This document shows, in pieces, positions 33,477 to 43,400 of a DNA stretch of 64,000 nucleotides (position 1 is the stretch's first letter; each line of letters opens with the position of its first letter). The DNA comes from Microtetraspora niveoalba. Lineage in GTDB: Bacteria; Actinomycetota; Actinomycetes; Streptosporangiales; Streptosporangiaceae. The stretch lies in assembly GCF_001570405.1 (NCBI RefSeq), contig NZ_BBYM01000017.1, positions 124,001 through 188,000 on the forward strand, written 5' to 3'. Both the position numbers and the translations under genes were made by a program. Below the pieces are notes generated by a model, which saw only the letters and a list, made by a program, of their open reading frames with translations, ran no database searches and was not told the origin of the DNA.

Positions 33477-34108
33477 CGTCGGACCTGACCGCCCAGGCCA
33501 AGATCCGAAACGCGGCCATCGCGCACTTCGCCCAGGACGGCTTCCAGAAGGCCAACCTGCGCGCCATCGCGGCGACCGCGAGAGTGAGCGCCGGCCTGGT
33601 CATCCACCACTTCGGCAGCAAGGAGAAGCTCCGGAGCGTCTGCGACGACCACGTCCTGCGCCTCCTGGTCCAGCGGGCCGACGAAGCCCGCCCGAGCGGC
33701 ATGCAGGACCCCTTTCGCGAATATCTGTCCAACCCGGAGGAATACCGCCTCCAGGTGCAGTACATGCTGCGCGCGATCGAGGAGGACATGCCCGCCGCGG
33801 CCACGTTCGTCAACACGCTGGTGGACGAGTCCGAGGAGATCCTGCGGGCCGGGATCGCCGACGGCACGATGCACCCGTCTTCGGACGTGCGGGCGCTGGC
33901 GGTGCTGAGCGTGCTTCACAGCGTGGCCACGCTGACCATGCCGCCACCCCTGGCGCGGGCGCTGGGTTACGAGCGGTTCGGCCCCGACGTGCTGCGCCGC
34001 CTGGCGCTGCCCACGCTGGAGCTCTACACCCATGGGCTGTTCACCGACGATGCCGCGCTGAAGGCAGCCCGGGCCGCGCTGAACGACTCACCACAGGAAG
34101 AGGACTGA
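33464..34108 (+). CDS. TetR-family regulator
   Basis: 214 aa. N-terminal HTH (RNAAIAHFAQDGFQKANLRA then IAATARVSAGLVIHHFGSKE); C-terminal ligand domain. The start codon ATG 33464 lies inside the second operator-like repeat, so repressor binding would block both polymerase and a leaderless message. It is followed after 4 bp by a methyltransferase gene on the same transcript, its likely target. Confidence 0.9.
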   Translation: MCSASSDLTAQAKIRNAAIAHFAQDGFQKANLRAIAATARVSAGLVIHHFGSKEKLRSVCDDHVLRLLVQRADEARPSGMQDPFREYLSNPEEYRLQVQYMLRAIEEDMPAAATFVNTLVDESEEILRAGIADGTMHPSSDVRALAVLSVLHSVATLTMPPPLARALGYERFGPDVLRRLALPTLELYTHGLFTDDAALKAARAALNDSPQEED

Positions 34109-34112
34109 CACG

Positions 34113-34934
34113 ATGGCCATCACCCTCCCCAACCTCAGCCCCCTGGAGAACACGCTCTGGCTCACCCTGGCGGGCAAGGCGCTCGACTACCAGGCCAAGC
34201 GCCCGATCCTGCGCGACAAGACGGCCTACGACATCGTCAGGAAGCTCGACTACGACGCCGGGCAGTTCAAACTCTCCGCCAGCCCCATCGTGGGCATCGC
34301 GCACCGCTCCCTGGTCATGGACAACATCGTGCGGCAGTTCATCGCCAGAAATCCCGACGCGGTCGGGCTCGACCTGGGCGCCGGACTCGACACCCGCGTC
34401 TACCGTGTCGACCCGCCCGCCACCGTCGAGTGGTACGACGTCGACCTGCCCGGCGTGGCCAAGGCCAGGCAACTGCTGCTCCCCGAGCGCCCCCACGCCC
34501 ACACCATCGGTTCCGACCTCAACGACCCCCAATGGATCAACGAAGTCCCCGACGACCGCCCCGCCGTGATCATCGCCGACGGCCTGATCGGGTTCCTGTC
34601 CAAGGAGGAGCTGGCCACCCTCCTCGACCGCCTCATCCGCCACTTCCCCACAGGCGAAATCTGCTTCAACGGCTACACGAGGTTCCACGTGTGGGCGGCC
34701 AAGAAGTACGCCGGCACCCAGTCCGTCGCCCCCTACCTGAGGTCTCCCGGCTTCGACACCCCGCAGGACGTCGAACACCTGGAGTCCCGCCTGAAGTTGG
34801 TACGCGAGATCTTTCTGGCCCGCGAGCCCGAGGTCGCCGACTACCCGTGGAGCACCCGCCTGGCCAGCTTCCTGACCGCCTGGAGCACCTCCATCTCGCG
34901 GAAGGGCACCGCCGTCCAGCACTACCGCTTCTAG
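34113..34934 (+). CDS. Class I SAM-dependent methyltransferase, LCM/TcmP family
   Basis: 273 aa. GLDLGAGLDTRVYRVDPP is the SAM motif of the leucine carboxyl methyltransferase family, followed by WYDVDLPGVAKARQLLLPE and IIADGLIGFLSKEE. Relatives (TcmP, PPM1-like) O-methylate polyketide or other carboxyl/hydroxyl groups. AGGAAGAGG precedes ATG 34113. It is co-transcribed with the TetR gene. The stop is followed within 10 bp by the degenerate tRNA-like sequence. Confidence 0.88.
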   Translation: MAITLPNLSPLENTLWLTLAGKALDYQAKRPILRDKTAYDIVRKLDYDAGQFKLSASPIVGIAHRSLVMDNIVRQFIARNPDAVGLDLGAGLDTRVYRVDPPATVEWYDVDLPGVAKARQLLLPERPHAHTIGSDLNDPQWINEVPDDRPAVIIADGLIGFLSKEELATLLDRLIRHFPTGEICFNGYTRFHVWAAKKYAGTQSVAPYLRSPGFDTPQDVEHLESRLKLVREIFLAREPEVADYPWSTRLASFLTAWSTSISRKGTAVQHYRF

Positions 34935-34941
34935 GCCAGTA

Positions 34942-35020
34942 GTGCTTCCCTGGCAGAGACCCGGGGGCGAACCGCTGGCTCTTGGTCAGCGGGTCCAGGG
35001 TTCGACTCCCTGGCAGCGCA
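34942..35020 (+). tRNA. Degenerate tRNA-Lys(CTT)-like sequence (pseudo-tRNA / attachment-site remnant)
   Basis: The 3' two-thirds fold well: anticodon stem GCTGG/TCAGC with loop CTCTTGG (anticodon CTT), T-arm CAGGG-TTCGACT-CCCTG, acceptor 3' strand GCAGCGC plus A. A possible 5' acceptor strand (GTGCTTC, 34942) pairs at six of seven positions allowing one G-T. The D-arm region is unrecognisable and the total is slightly long. It fuses directly to a 5'-truncated gene, which suggests a recombination junction at a tRNA 3' end. Confidence 0.45.
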
Positions 35021-35422
35021 CCCAGCGGAAAACCCCAGGTCAGTATCACTTACCTACGGGAGAAGGTCGCGCTCTGGAGTCACTACCGCGCGCGTGAGGA
35101 CTTCGTCGGCAAGCCCGACGTGCGGATCATGCGCCTGGAGGTGCGTGGCGACACCGCGTGGCTGGCCTGTGAGGCCAGGATCGACGAGATCGCGCTGGAC
35201 GAGGGCGAGCACGCTCCCGACACGAGGAACACGCTGCTGGTGCGCGCCACCGAGATCTACCACCGCGACAACGGCGACGGACTCCCGCGGTGGCGGATGT
35301 GGCACACCCACATCAGCCCGCTGCCACCGGAGGACGAGCCCCGGCCGGGATTCAACGACACCATACGGGCGCGCGGCCTCGGCTGGGTGCCGTGGGAGCC
35401 GCTCCCCGAGCGGGAGGCGTGA
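35021..35422 (+). pseudogene. NTF2/SnoaL-like protein, 5'-truncated
   Basis: The second half of a SnoaL/DUF4440-type fold: VRIMRLEVRGDTAWLACEAR, LLVRATEIYHRDNGDGLPRW, RMWHTHISPLPP. The first half is absent; the only upstream start is a TTG inside the tRNA-like sequence. TGA 35420-35422 overlaps the ATG of the next gene, so the pair was once translationally coupled. Confidence 0.65.
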
Positions 35423-36897
35423 TGACCCGCGCCGGCCGTCCTGAGCTCGGCCTCGTGCTCGGCAGCTCGCAGTCGCCGGAGGACATCCTGACGGCCGCCG
35501 CCGCGGCCGAGCGCGCCGGCCTGGACGAACTCTGGCTCGGCGAGGACTACTTCTTCACCGGGGCCTTCGCCACCGCCGCCACGCTCCTGGCCACCACCCG
35601 GTTGCCGGTCGGCATCGGCATCGTCCCGGCCACCACCCGTCACCCGGCGGTGACCGCGATGGAGGTCGCCACCCTGGCCGGTTTGCACCCGGGACGCGTG
35701 CGCGCGGGGATCGGCCTCGGCGTGCCCGAATGGCTGGACGCGATGGAGCTGCGCCCCCGCTCTCCGCTCGGCGCGGTGCGGGACACTCTGCGCGGGCTGC
35801 GCACCCTCCTCCGCGGCGGCCCGCTCACCGGCGAGTTCACCTCGTTCACCGCGCACGACATCACGCTCGAACACCCGCCGGCGACGCCGCCACCGCTGTA
35901 CGCGGGTGTGGGCGGCCCCAAGGCGTTGCGGCTGTCCGCGGCCGAGGCGGACGGCACCGTGCTCTCGGTGCTGGCGGATCCCGACTACGTGCGATGGGCC
36001 CGCGAGCGGCTGGCGGAGGCGGGAGCCGACGCCGGCCACCGAGTCGTGGTCTACGCGCTGTGCATGGTCGACGACGACCGTGACGCCGCGCGGGCCGCCT
36101 TGCGCGAGCTGTTCGGGCTGTACCTGCTCAGCGGACCTCGCAATCCGATGTCGGAGCTGCGGGGAATCGCCGACGAGGCGGAGGCGCTCGCGGCACGGGG
36201 ACTCGAGGCCGCGATCCCCGACATCCCCGACGAGTGGCTCGACCGGCTGGCCGTCGTGGGCACGCCAGGTGACTGCGCGCGCCGACTGGCCGACCTCGCC
36301 GAGGCGGGAGCCGACGCGGTCGCGCTCGCCTTCCCGGCCGATCAGCCGATCGACAAGGTGCGGAAAGACGAACACCGCGCTGCGCGGCACCACGGTGCCC
36401 TCGGCCAGCTCGACTCCGCGCACTCGGTCCTCGTCCACCACCAGCCGCTTGACCACACCGCCGATGACGCGTACTCCGCGGGCGGCCAGCAGCTCGCGCT
36501 CGCCATCGGTCAGCGCCAGGGTGTGCGGGAAGAAGACGATGTCGGCCGACCACTTCTGCAGCAGCAGCGCCTGGGACACCGCGCGCGGATGGGTGCCCAG
36601 GACGCCGATCGGCTCACCGCGGACCTCGTAACCGTGGCAGTACGGGCAGTGCAGCAGGTCCCTGCCCCATCGCTCGCGCACGCCGGGGATCGCGGGCAGC
36701 TCGTCGCGCAGCCCGGTGGCCACCAGCACCCGGCGGGCCCGGAGCGCCGGGCCGCCGGCCAACCGCACGAGGAAGCCGGGCTCCGACACCTTTGCCGAGC
36801 AGGTCGTGGACCTGACGCCAGCGCTCGCGGGTGGTCTGGGCGCGCGTGCGTGCCGTCCTGCGGGGGCGGTCCGGCCTTGGCCCAGCAGGCGCTGTGA
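35422..36897 (+). CDS. LLM-class (F420-dependent-like) monooxygenase fused to antisense debris
   Basis: Residues 1-312 are a luciferase-like TIM barrel: LGLVLGSSQSPEDILTAAAA, LDELWLGEDYFFTGAFATAA, VGIGIVPATTRHPAVTAMEV, then LHPGRVRAGIGLGVPEW. From about 36360 the frame runs on for about 180 codons antisense to a thioredoxin-reductase-like fragment and part of an ISL3 transposase, so the native C-terminus is missing and the tail is artificial. Start ATG 35422 overlaps the preceding TGA. Whether the truncated enzyme folds is uncertain. LLM proteins oxidise or reduce diverse substrates with F420 or FMN. Confidence 0.7.
   Translation: MTRAGRPELGLVLGSSQSPEDILTAAAAAERAGLDELWLGEDYFFTGAFATAATLLATTRLPVGIGIVPATTRHPAVTAMEVATLAGLHPGRVRAGIGLGVPEWLDAMELRPRSPLGAVRDTLRGLRTLLRGGPLTGEFTSFTAHDITLEHPPATPPPLYAGVGGPKALRLSAAEADGTVLSVLADPDYVRWARERLAEAGADAGHRVVVYALCMVDDDRDAARAALRELFGLYLLSGPRNPMSELRGIADEAEALAARGLEAAIPDIPDEWLDRLAVVGTPGDCARRLADLAEAGADAVALAFPADQPIDKVRKDEHRAARHHGALGQLDSAHSVLVHHQPLDHTADDAYSAGGQQLALAIGQRQGVREEDDVGRPLLQQQRLGHRARMGAQDADRLTADLVTVAVRAVQQVPAPSLAHAGDRGQLVAQPGGHQHPAGPERRAAGQPHEEAGLRHLCRAGRGPDASARGWSGRACVPSCGGGPALAQQAL
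36366..36790 (-). pseudogene. Thioredoxin-reductase-like FAD oxidoreductase fragment
   Basis: Reads LRARRVLVATGLRDELPAIP, WGRDLLHCPYCHGYEVRGEP, IGVLGTHPRAVSQALLLQKW and RVIGGVVKRLVVDEDRVRGV. The CPYCHG redox-like motif and domain order match actinobacterial NAD(P)/FAD-dependent oxidoreductases near thioredoxin reductase. Both ends are missing: the N-terminus is replaced by ISL3, the C-terminus ends at the LLM junction. Confidence 0.75.
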
Positions 36898-37409
36898 CCG
36901 GCGACTTCTTTGCCGACGGCCTCGCTGAAGTTGTGCCACAGGTGCCAGCGGTCGGCGACCTGGACGGCGTCCGGCAGCGCGCGGCGGATCGCTTCGGCAT
37001 AGGCGCCCGAGCCGTCCCGGCACACGATCTGCACTCCGGGATGGGCTCGCAACCAGGCCTCCAGAACATCGGCCGTGCGGCCGGGCAGGACGTCGATCCG
37101 CTCGCGGGTCTCGGCGTCGATCAGCACGGTGGCGTAGCGGTGGCGCCGGCGCAGAGCGAAGTCGTCCACCCCCACCACCCGGGGCACTCGCGGCTGGGGC
37201 AGGGGCAGGTGCAGCAGGATGCGCAGCGCGGTGAGCTCGTGATAGCCGTGCACGCGCGCCGTCTCGGCGCCGCAGCCTGGACAGGCGACCGGCCGGTCCG
37301 GGGTTCGCGCCCGCACCTGGATCCACCCGCCCTCGTCCGCCACGTCCTCCACGACCAGTGGCGATAACCCGGAGAACACCACATTCACAAGCTCGTTGAG
37401 ATCATGCAC
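36788..37409 (-). mobile_element. ISL3-family transposase remnant
   Basis: From GTG 37409: HDLNELVNVVFSGLSPLVVE, CPGCGAETARVHGYHE (zinc finger), then a jump (internal deletion) to VVGVDDFALRRRHRYATVLI, CRDGSGAYAEAIRRALPDAV and VADRWHLWHNFSEAVGKEV, all ISL3 hallmarks. A frameshift precedes RERWRQVHDLLGKG and the copy ends at about 36790 against the oxidoreductase fragment. Not functional. Confidence 0.82.
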
Positions 37410-37578
37410 GGCTTACCGTTACGCGACGAGACGTTCCGTCACCACCGAATCTGCGACAGAGCCGTTGGCTGGACAGACCCTTCGCGCCAGGTCGCTTCGA
37501 TGGCCGCCCCGGAAATCGGCGTGAAGAAAACCTGCCGAGCGGCGAATACTGGGCGACCGTTGCCTTCGGAAGGACGCC

Positions 37579-38175
37579 ATGACTGCACCACCTGACGCCA
37601 ACGAGGTGATGGAAGACGTCACCGTGGTCGAGCGGTCATTGGATGATCCCGAGCTTTTCGCCCTCCTGTACGACCGGTACTTCAAGGAGATCTACTGTTA
37701 TCTGGCCGCCCGGCTCGGCAGTGACCTGGCCGAGGATCTGGTCGCGGACGCCTTCCTGCTCGCGTTCAACGGCAGGCGCGGCTTCGACCCGCGGCGGGGC
37801 ACCGTGCGGTCGTGGCTGTTCGGCATCGCCACGAATGTCGTGGCCCGGCACCGCCGCCGGGAGGGCCGCCGCCTGAACGCGCTCAGCAAGGTGGCAGCTG
37901 AGGAGTCCGCCGACGGGCACGAGGACCAGGTGATCTCGCGGCTCGCGGCGCAGGCCAGTCGGCCGGAGCTCGTACGGGCGCTGAAGGGCTTGGCGACGGG
38001 CGATCGCGACGCCGTGTTCCTGCTCGTGTTCGGCGGGCTGGGCTACGAAGAGATCGCCACGGCCCTGGACATACCGGTGGGGACCGTGGGGTCCCGGATC
38101 AACAGGGCACGCAAGAAGCTGCGCAAAGCCCTGGGCGACGTCGACCCGATCGGGGAGTGGCGATGGACGAGTTGA
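37579..38175 (+). CDS. ECF-type RNA polymerase sigma factor
   Basis: 198 aa with region 2 ([55 protein letters not shown]) and region 4 ([29 protein letters not shown]). No region 3 and no C-terminal extension. The downstream membrane protein overlaps its last codons, the usual place for a cognate anti-sigma or sensor. Its target promoters are not identifiable from one copy. Confidence 0.92.
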   Translation: MTAPPDANEVMEDVTVVERSLDDPELFALLYDRYFKEIYCYLAARLGSDLAEDLVADAFLLAFNGRRGFDPRRGTVRSWLFGIATNVVARHRRREGRRLNALSKVAAEESADGHEDQVISRLAAQASRPELVRALKGLATGDRDAVFLLVFGGLGYEEIATALDIPVGTVGSRINRARKKLRKALGDVDPIGEWRWTS

Positions 38176-39221
38176 AGCTGATCGAGGCCATGTTCGCGCA
38201 GCCGGAGCCGACGCCGGAGGCGGCGGCGAAGGGGCGTGACCGCTTCCTCCGCCTGACCCGCGAAGCGCAGGCGTCGCAGGTGGGCCGTCCGCGTCGCAGG
38301 TGGCCCGCCGTGTTGCTGATCCGGCGCGTCTCCCTGGTCGGTGCCATGGCGGTGATGCTTACTGGCGGCATCATCGTCACCCAGGTGAGTCTGGGTGGCT
38401 CCGACCCGCGTACCACCGGGTATCTGGTCGGCGCCCCTCCGGCCGACGCCAAGGTGCTGCTCACCCTGGCCGCGCGGGCCGCCGTCGGCCGGCCCGACAT
38501 GGTGCCGGCCCGCGGCCAGTACGTTCTTACCAAGACTCTGGCCCAAAACAGCCTGTACACCAAGGACGAGTCGGGCCGGATGGTCTACACCAAGGTGCTG
38601 GTCAGCCAGGAACGCTGGGAGGCCGCCGACGTGGGCAAGCCCTGGCTGAGCCGCAGCCAGAACCTGTCGGCCACGGGACCGGCGCCCCGCAAGTACTGGG
38701 ATCGCGGCGTCGAGGACATCGTGTCCGAGCCGGGGGCCTGTCCCGGTCAGCCGGCCTATGCGCGGCTGGGCGCGTGGCCGACGGACCCTGCCCAGGTACG
38801 GGCGAAGATCGTGGCCGACACGGGCGAGGATCCGCTGCGCGTCTGGCGCTCCCTGCAGGATCTGGTCCGTGAGTCCGTGGTACGGCCCAGCCTGGCTGCC
38901 GCGTTGTACCAGGTCGCCGCCGAGCTGGACGGCATCGTGCTCATCGGCGAGGCCGTGGACGCCGCCGGCCGCCCCGGCCTGGCCGTCGCCATGGACGAGG
39001 GCGACGGCATCCGGTCCGAGCTGATCTTCGATCGGACAACCTACCGGTACCTGGGCGAGCGCACGGTGAACACCAGGGACCGCAAGGTGAAGATGATTTC
39101 CGGGGGCGAGTACACCGAGAAGAAGGGCGTGGTGAACGGCACCGCCGTCATCGCCGTCGATCTTGTCCCCGGCTTGCCCGAGGTGTCGCCGAAGGCGTCC
39201 CGCATGAAGATCCCCTGCTGA
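38163..39221 (+). CDS. CU044_5270 family membrane protein (putative sigma partner)
   Basis: 352 aa starting at ATG 38163, with GGGGAG just upstream, inside the sigma gene's 3' end. Cytosolic N-terminus (1-50, [20 protein letters not shown]), one transmembrane helix (about 57-75), then an extracellular domain of about 280 residues. The family typically follows ECF sigma genes in Streptosporangiales-type genomes. A role as anti-sigma or sensor is inference. Confidence 0.85.
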   Translation: MDELKLIEAMFAQPEPTPEAAAKGRDRFLRLTREAQASQVGRPRRRWPAVLLIRRVSLVGAMAVMLTGGIIVTQVSLGGSDPRTTGYLVGAPPADAKVLLTLAARAAVGRPDMVPARGQYVLTKTLAQNSLYTKDESGRMVYTKVLVSQERWEAADVGKPWLSRSQNLSATGPAPRKYWDRGVEDIVSEPGACPGQPAYARLGAWPTDPAQVRAKIVADTGEDPLRVWRSLQDLVRESVVRPSLAAALYQVAAELDGIVLIGEAVDAAGRPGLAVAMDEGDGIRSELIFDRTTYRYLGERTVNTRDRKVKMISGGEYTEKKGVVNGTAVIAVDLVPGLPEVSPKASRMKIPC

Positions 39222-39319
39222 GACTTTTCCCCGCCTGATCCGGCCTTTCCGGCCGTGAGTTCTGTTTCGCATGCCCTCACATCGATCCGGCATGCCCTCA
39301 AGGAAGAAGGAGAACATCC

Positions 39320-40192
39320 ATGTTCATCGCCAAGGCGATCGCTGCCACCCTGCTCGCCGGCTCGTTCGGCGGTCTCACCTCGCCACCGTCGGGAGACACT
39401 GCCGCGTACGAGAAGCAGACGCAGCTGGAGGCCAAGCGCGTCGTCTGCATGACGGAGCAGGGGTTGGACTACGTGGCCTTCCCGGAGCCCCGGTACACGT
39501 GGCAGCCCGGGGAGCAGGAGCGGTTCGCGGGTGACCTGGAGGCGCTGCGGGCGTACCGGACCAAGTACGGCTTCGGTGTCTGGTCGCCGAATGTCTATCC
39601 CAAGGACAAGGTCGTCAACCCCGTTCAGCACGAGAACCCGAACAACAAGACGCTGATGTCGCTCTCGGCCGACCAGCTGAAGAAGTGGCGCGCCGCCGAC
39701 GAGTCCTGCTTCTCCCAGGCGGTCAAGGAGGTGCTGGGCAAGACCGTTACCTCCCAGGAGGACTACTACGACCAGCTCGAAGCGGCGGTGCGGAAGTCGT
39801 TGAGCTCCCTCGACCAGGACAAGCAGCTCGCCCGGCTGGGCAAGCAGTTCGCCGCGTGCCTGGGCGTCAGCCGGACCGAGCCGACCGCGCTGGACGGTCT
39901 GAGCCACACGAAGATCGTGCGGCAGGCTTCGGACGTCGCCAAGAAGGCGTGGAAGGGCGAACTGCCCAAGGGCAAAACCGTCATCTTCCGCCCGAATCTG
40001 AAGCCCGCGCAGGCCAGGCCGTACCTGGACAAGGAGATCAAGGCGGCGCTGAAGGATTTGCAGTGCGGTAAGGACTTCTACCCCGCCTACTCTCCCAAGG
40101 CCATGGAGCTCACGTCGCGGGTCTACCAGGAGTTCGGCCGGGAGGGCGCGGCCCAGGCGATCCCATCCCGGATCTACCGCAAGCTCATCTGA
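39320..40192 (+). CDS. Secreted protein of unknown function
   Basis: 290 aa with a short signal peptide (MFIAKAIAATLLAGSFGGLT). Mature part is helical and Lys-rich, with four or more spaced cysteines (VVCMTEQG, DESCFSQ, FAACLG, LQCGKDF) that could form disulfides. AAGGAAGAAGGAGAACATCC is an excellent ribosome binding site. It lies after the ECF/CU044 pair and before a large secreted protease; similar lipoprotein-like genes accompany such sigma units. A hairpin terminator follows. Confidence 0.75.
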   Translation: MFIAKAIAATLLAGSFGGLTSPPSGDTAAYEKQTQLEAKRVVCMTEQGLDYVAFPEPRYTWQPGEQERFAGDLEALRAYRTKYGFGVWSPNVYPKDKVVNPVQHENPNNKTLMSLSADQLKKWRAADESCFSQAVKEVLGKTVTSQEDYYDQLEAAVRKSLSSLDQDKQLARLGKQFAACLGVSRTEPTALDGLSHTKIVRQASDVAKKAWKGELPKGKTVIFRPNLKPAQARPYLDKEIKAALKDLQCGKDFYPAYSPKAMELTSRVYQEFGREGAAQAIPSRIYRKLI

Positions 40193-40209
40193 CGCGGCAC
40201 TCCCGGGGC

Positions 40210-40232
40210 GCCGCTCGTGGCGCGCGAGCGGC
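40210..40232 (+). terminator. Hairpin terminator
   Basis: GCCGCTCG and CGAGCGGC form a perfect 8-bp stem with a 7-nt loop, 18 bp after the secreted-protein stop. The 245-bp gap to the protease (40193-40437) otherwise shows no feature. Confidence 0.55.
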
Positions 40233-40437
40233 ACCCTACCCGCTGATCGCCCGCGGCGTCCTCGACGAGCGGCCCCCTGCGCCGCGTCCGCCTCCAAGAT
40301 CACTTGATGACGGAAGGTACGGCAGAGTCGCTTCCCAGGCCATCAGCGTCTCTGCCGCATACCTCCGTACCCGGCCTGTCGAGGCTGCAGCGTCACGAAC
40401 GCTGTCAATTCTCCGCACATCGACAACGAGAGAGCAG

Positions 40438-43400
40438 ATGAAATTACCCCATACAACCCTCGCCATGATCGTGGCGGGATCTGTCATCGCAGGCGGCACC
40501 ACGAGCGCCGCGCAGGCGGCCGAGCCGGTATCTCCTGATATCGGGGTGTCGGGCTCGGTGACGCTGCTGACCGGCGACCGGGTGAGCGTCACAGCGAACG
40601 GCTACCGGATCGAGCCTGGACCAGGCAGAAAGGATCGTTTCGACGTTCAGCGCCGTCAGGGCCACCTTCACGTCATTCCAGAAGACGCCAAACGGCTGCT
40701 CGCCCAGGGCCTGCTGGATGAGCGCCTGTTCGACGTCACGCAGCTGCTCACATGGCGGTACGGCGACGCCCACAAGGCGGACATCCCGCTGATCGTGCAA
40801 TCCGCCGAGGGGAAGACGGCGCAGACGCTCAGCGGAACGCGCAAGGCCACGGAACTGGCCGGGCTGGGACTGGCCGTCACGAGCGTCTCCAAGGCGACGG
40901 CGGGCCAGACCTGGCAGAGCCTGGTCGGCGGCGCCCGATCACTGGCCGCGGGCAAGTCGAAGATCTGGCTGGACGGCAAGCGGCCCACCACCCTCGACCA
41001 GAGCGTCAAACAGATCGGGACCCCGCAGGCGTGGCAACAGGGGCTGACCGGAGCCGGCGTCACGGTCGCCGTGCTCGACTCCGGTTACGACGCCACCCAC
41101 CCCGATCTCAAGGACGTGGTCACGCAGTCGCGGAACTTCTCCGACGAACCCGACATCACCGATGGCGTCGGGCACGGCACCCATGTCTCCTCCATCGTGG
41201 CGGGAGCAGGAGAGAAGTATCGGGGCGTCGCACCGGGCGCGAAGATCGCGCTCGGCAAGGTCGGCGGAGAGTACGCCAGCGAATCGGCGATCTTGGCGGG
41301 CATGGAGTGGGCCGCCGCCGAGATCAAAGCAAAGATCATCAATGTGAGCATCGGCGGTCCCGACACGCCCGGCATCGATCCGCTGGAACACGCCGTCAAC
41401 ACCCTGTCGGCGCGTACGGGAGCGCTGTTCGTCATCGCGGCGGGCAACGACGGAGTGCCCGGCTCGGTCAGCAGCCCGGGTAGCGCCGATGCGGCACTGA
41501 CGGTCGGCGCGGTCGACAAGTCCGACCAGCTGGCCCCCTTCTCCAGCCGCGGCCCACGGCTGGGCGATCATGCGATCAAGCCCGACGTGACCGCTCCCGG
41601 CGTCGACATCATGGCGGCGGCCGCGCAGGGCACGGCGGACGGCCCGTACATCGCCCACAGCGGCACCTCCATGGCGGCGCCGCACGTGGCGGGCGCGGCG
41701 GCGATCCTCGCCCAGCGGCACCCGGACTGGAACGGCGAGCAGCTCAAGGCCGTGCTCATCGGCAGCGCCGCGCCGCAGGCCGGCGCCACGCACTTCGACC
41801 AGGGCGCCGGGCGCGTCGACGTGGCCCGCGCGATCGACCAGCAGGTGTACGCCAGTCCCGCGAACATCAGCACGGTCTTCCGCTGGGGCGAATCCGGCGA
41901 GCGGCAGGCGACCAAGGAGATCACCTACACCAATGCCGGTGGCTCCCCGCTCACGCTGGACCTCACCGTGGAGGGCGACGTGCTGCGCACCTCGGCACAG
42001 CGGGTCGAGGTGCCCGCCAAGGGGACGGCATCGGTCACCGTGACGATCGACGGGACCGGCAAGCAGCCCGGTGATCACCCGGGCACCGTCACGGCCCGAT
42101 CGGGTGACCTTCTCGTCCGTACCGTCGCCACCGCGTACGTGGAGCCAGAAGCCTACGACGTGAAGATCAGCGCGCTCGGCACCGACGGCCGGCCCGTCGA
42201 CGCGATCGGGGAGTTCTACAACGGCAAGGGCGAGAGCCTGCGGATGGTCCTTACCGGCGCGCCGGACACCTATCGGCTCGCCGCCGGCGAGTGGAGCCTG
42301 TACGTCGACATCTTCGAAGGCGCGCGCATCACGACCACGCACCTGCCGGTGAAGGTCGGCCAACAGGGCGCGGAGATCGTCCTGGACACGCGCAAGGCCA
42401 AACCGATCAGGTTCACCCTGGACGAGCCCACGGCTGTCATCAGCGGGTGGACCGAGATGTGGGTGATCAACGGTTCGTGGTACCTCGGCTGGGCCGGAGG
42501 CAGGCCCGACCCAAGCGCGGTGTACTTCGTGCTCGGCTCCAAGCAACCCGGCCTGAAGTACGTCACCCGGATGCACTTCCACAAGAAGGACGTCTCTCCC
42601 ACCCCCGTCCGCTACGACCTGGTGGACGAACGCCACGACGGCATCCCCGCCGACCCCACCTACGCGGGCAGGGTGAAGGACCTCGACAAGGTGACCACGA
42701 CCTTCCGCGGCGCCGGAACGGCCGCGAAGGGCACCTACTTCGTGGCGAACGCCATCGAAGGCATCTCTGACGGATTCCTGACCCCCACGAACGATGTACC
42801 GCTGCCGGGCAAGCTGACGGAATACCGGACGCGAGGCCACCAGTGGTCCAGCGCTCTACGCATCGGCGAATCCATCGTCACGGGGACCAAGGGACCCACC
42901 GGCGACGGCCGCGACCGGCAGACATGGGGCGTCGCGGTGAGCGGCCCGTCCTTCGCCACCGTGGGCGCCTGGCGAGAGGGGAACACCATGACATTCGACG
43001 GCGCCCGGCTGTTCTCCGAGGGCGCGCCCGGCCGGGTCGGCATGGACGGCGCGGCCACCGGCACCGTCAGCCTCGCCAAGGGCGGCCAGATCGTCTCCAA
43101 GATCGACTACACCAGGTGCGGGCCGTGGGAGATCGATTCCTGCCGGTTGACCGCCGGCCTCCCGCAGGAGCCCGCCACGTACACGCTCAGCGCGACGGCC
43201 AGCCGCCAGGTGCCACACTCCACGCTGTCCACGAAGGTGGAATCGACGTGGACGTTCCGCTCGGCGAGCACTGCCAAGCGGGAAGCGCTCGCCCTGGCGG
43301 CGATCCGCTACGCCCCGGAAGGGCTGGACGAGTACAACCGCGCCAAGCGCGGATCGACCACCAGGCTCCCGATCTGGATCGAACGCAACCCCGACGCTTC

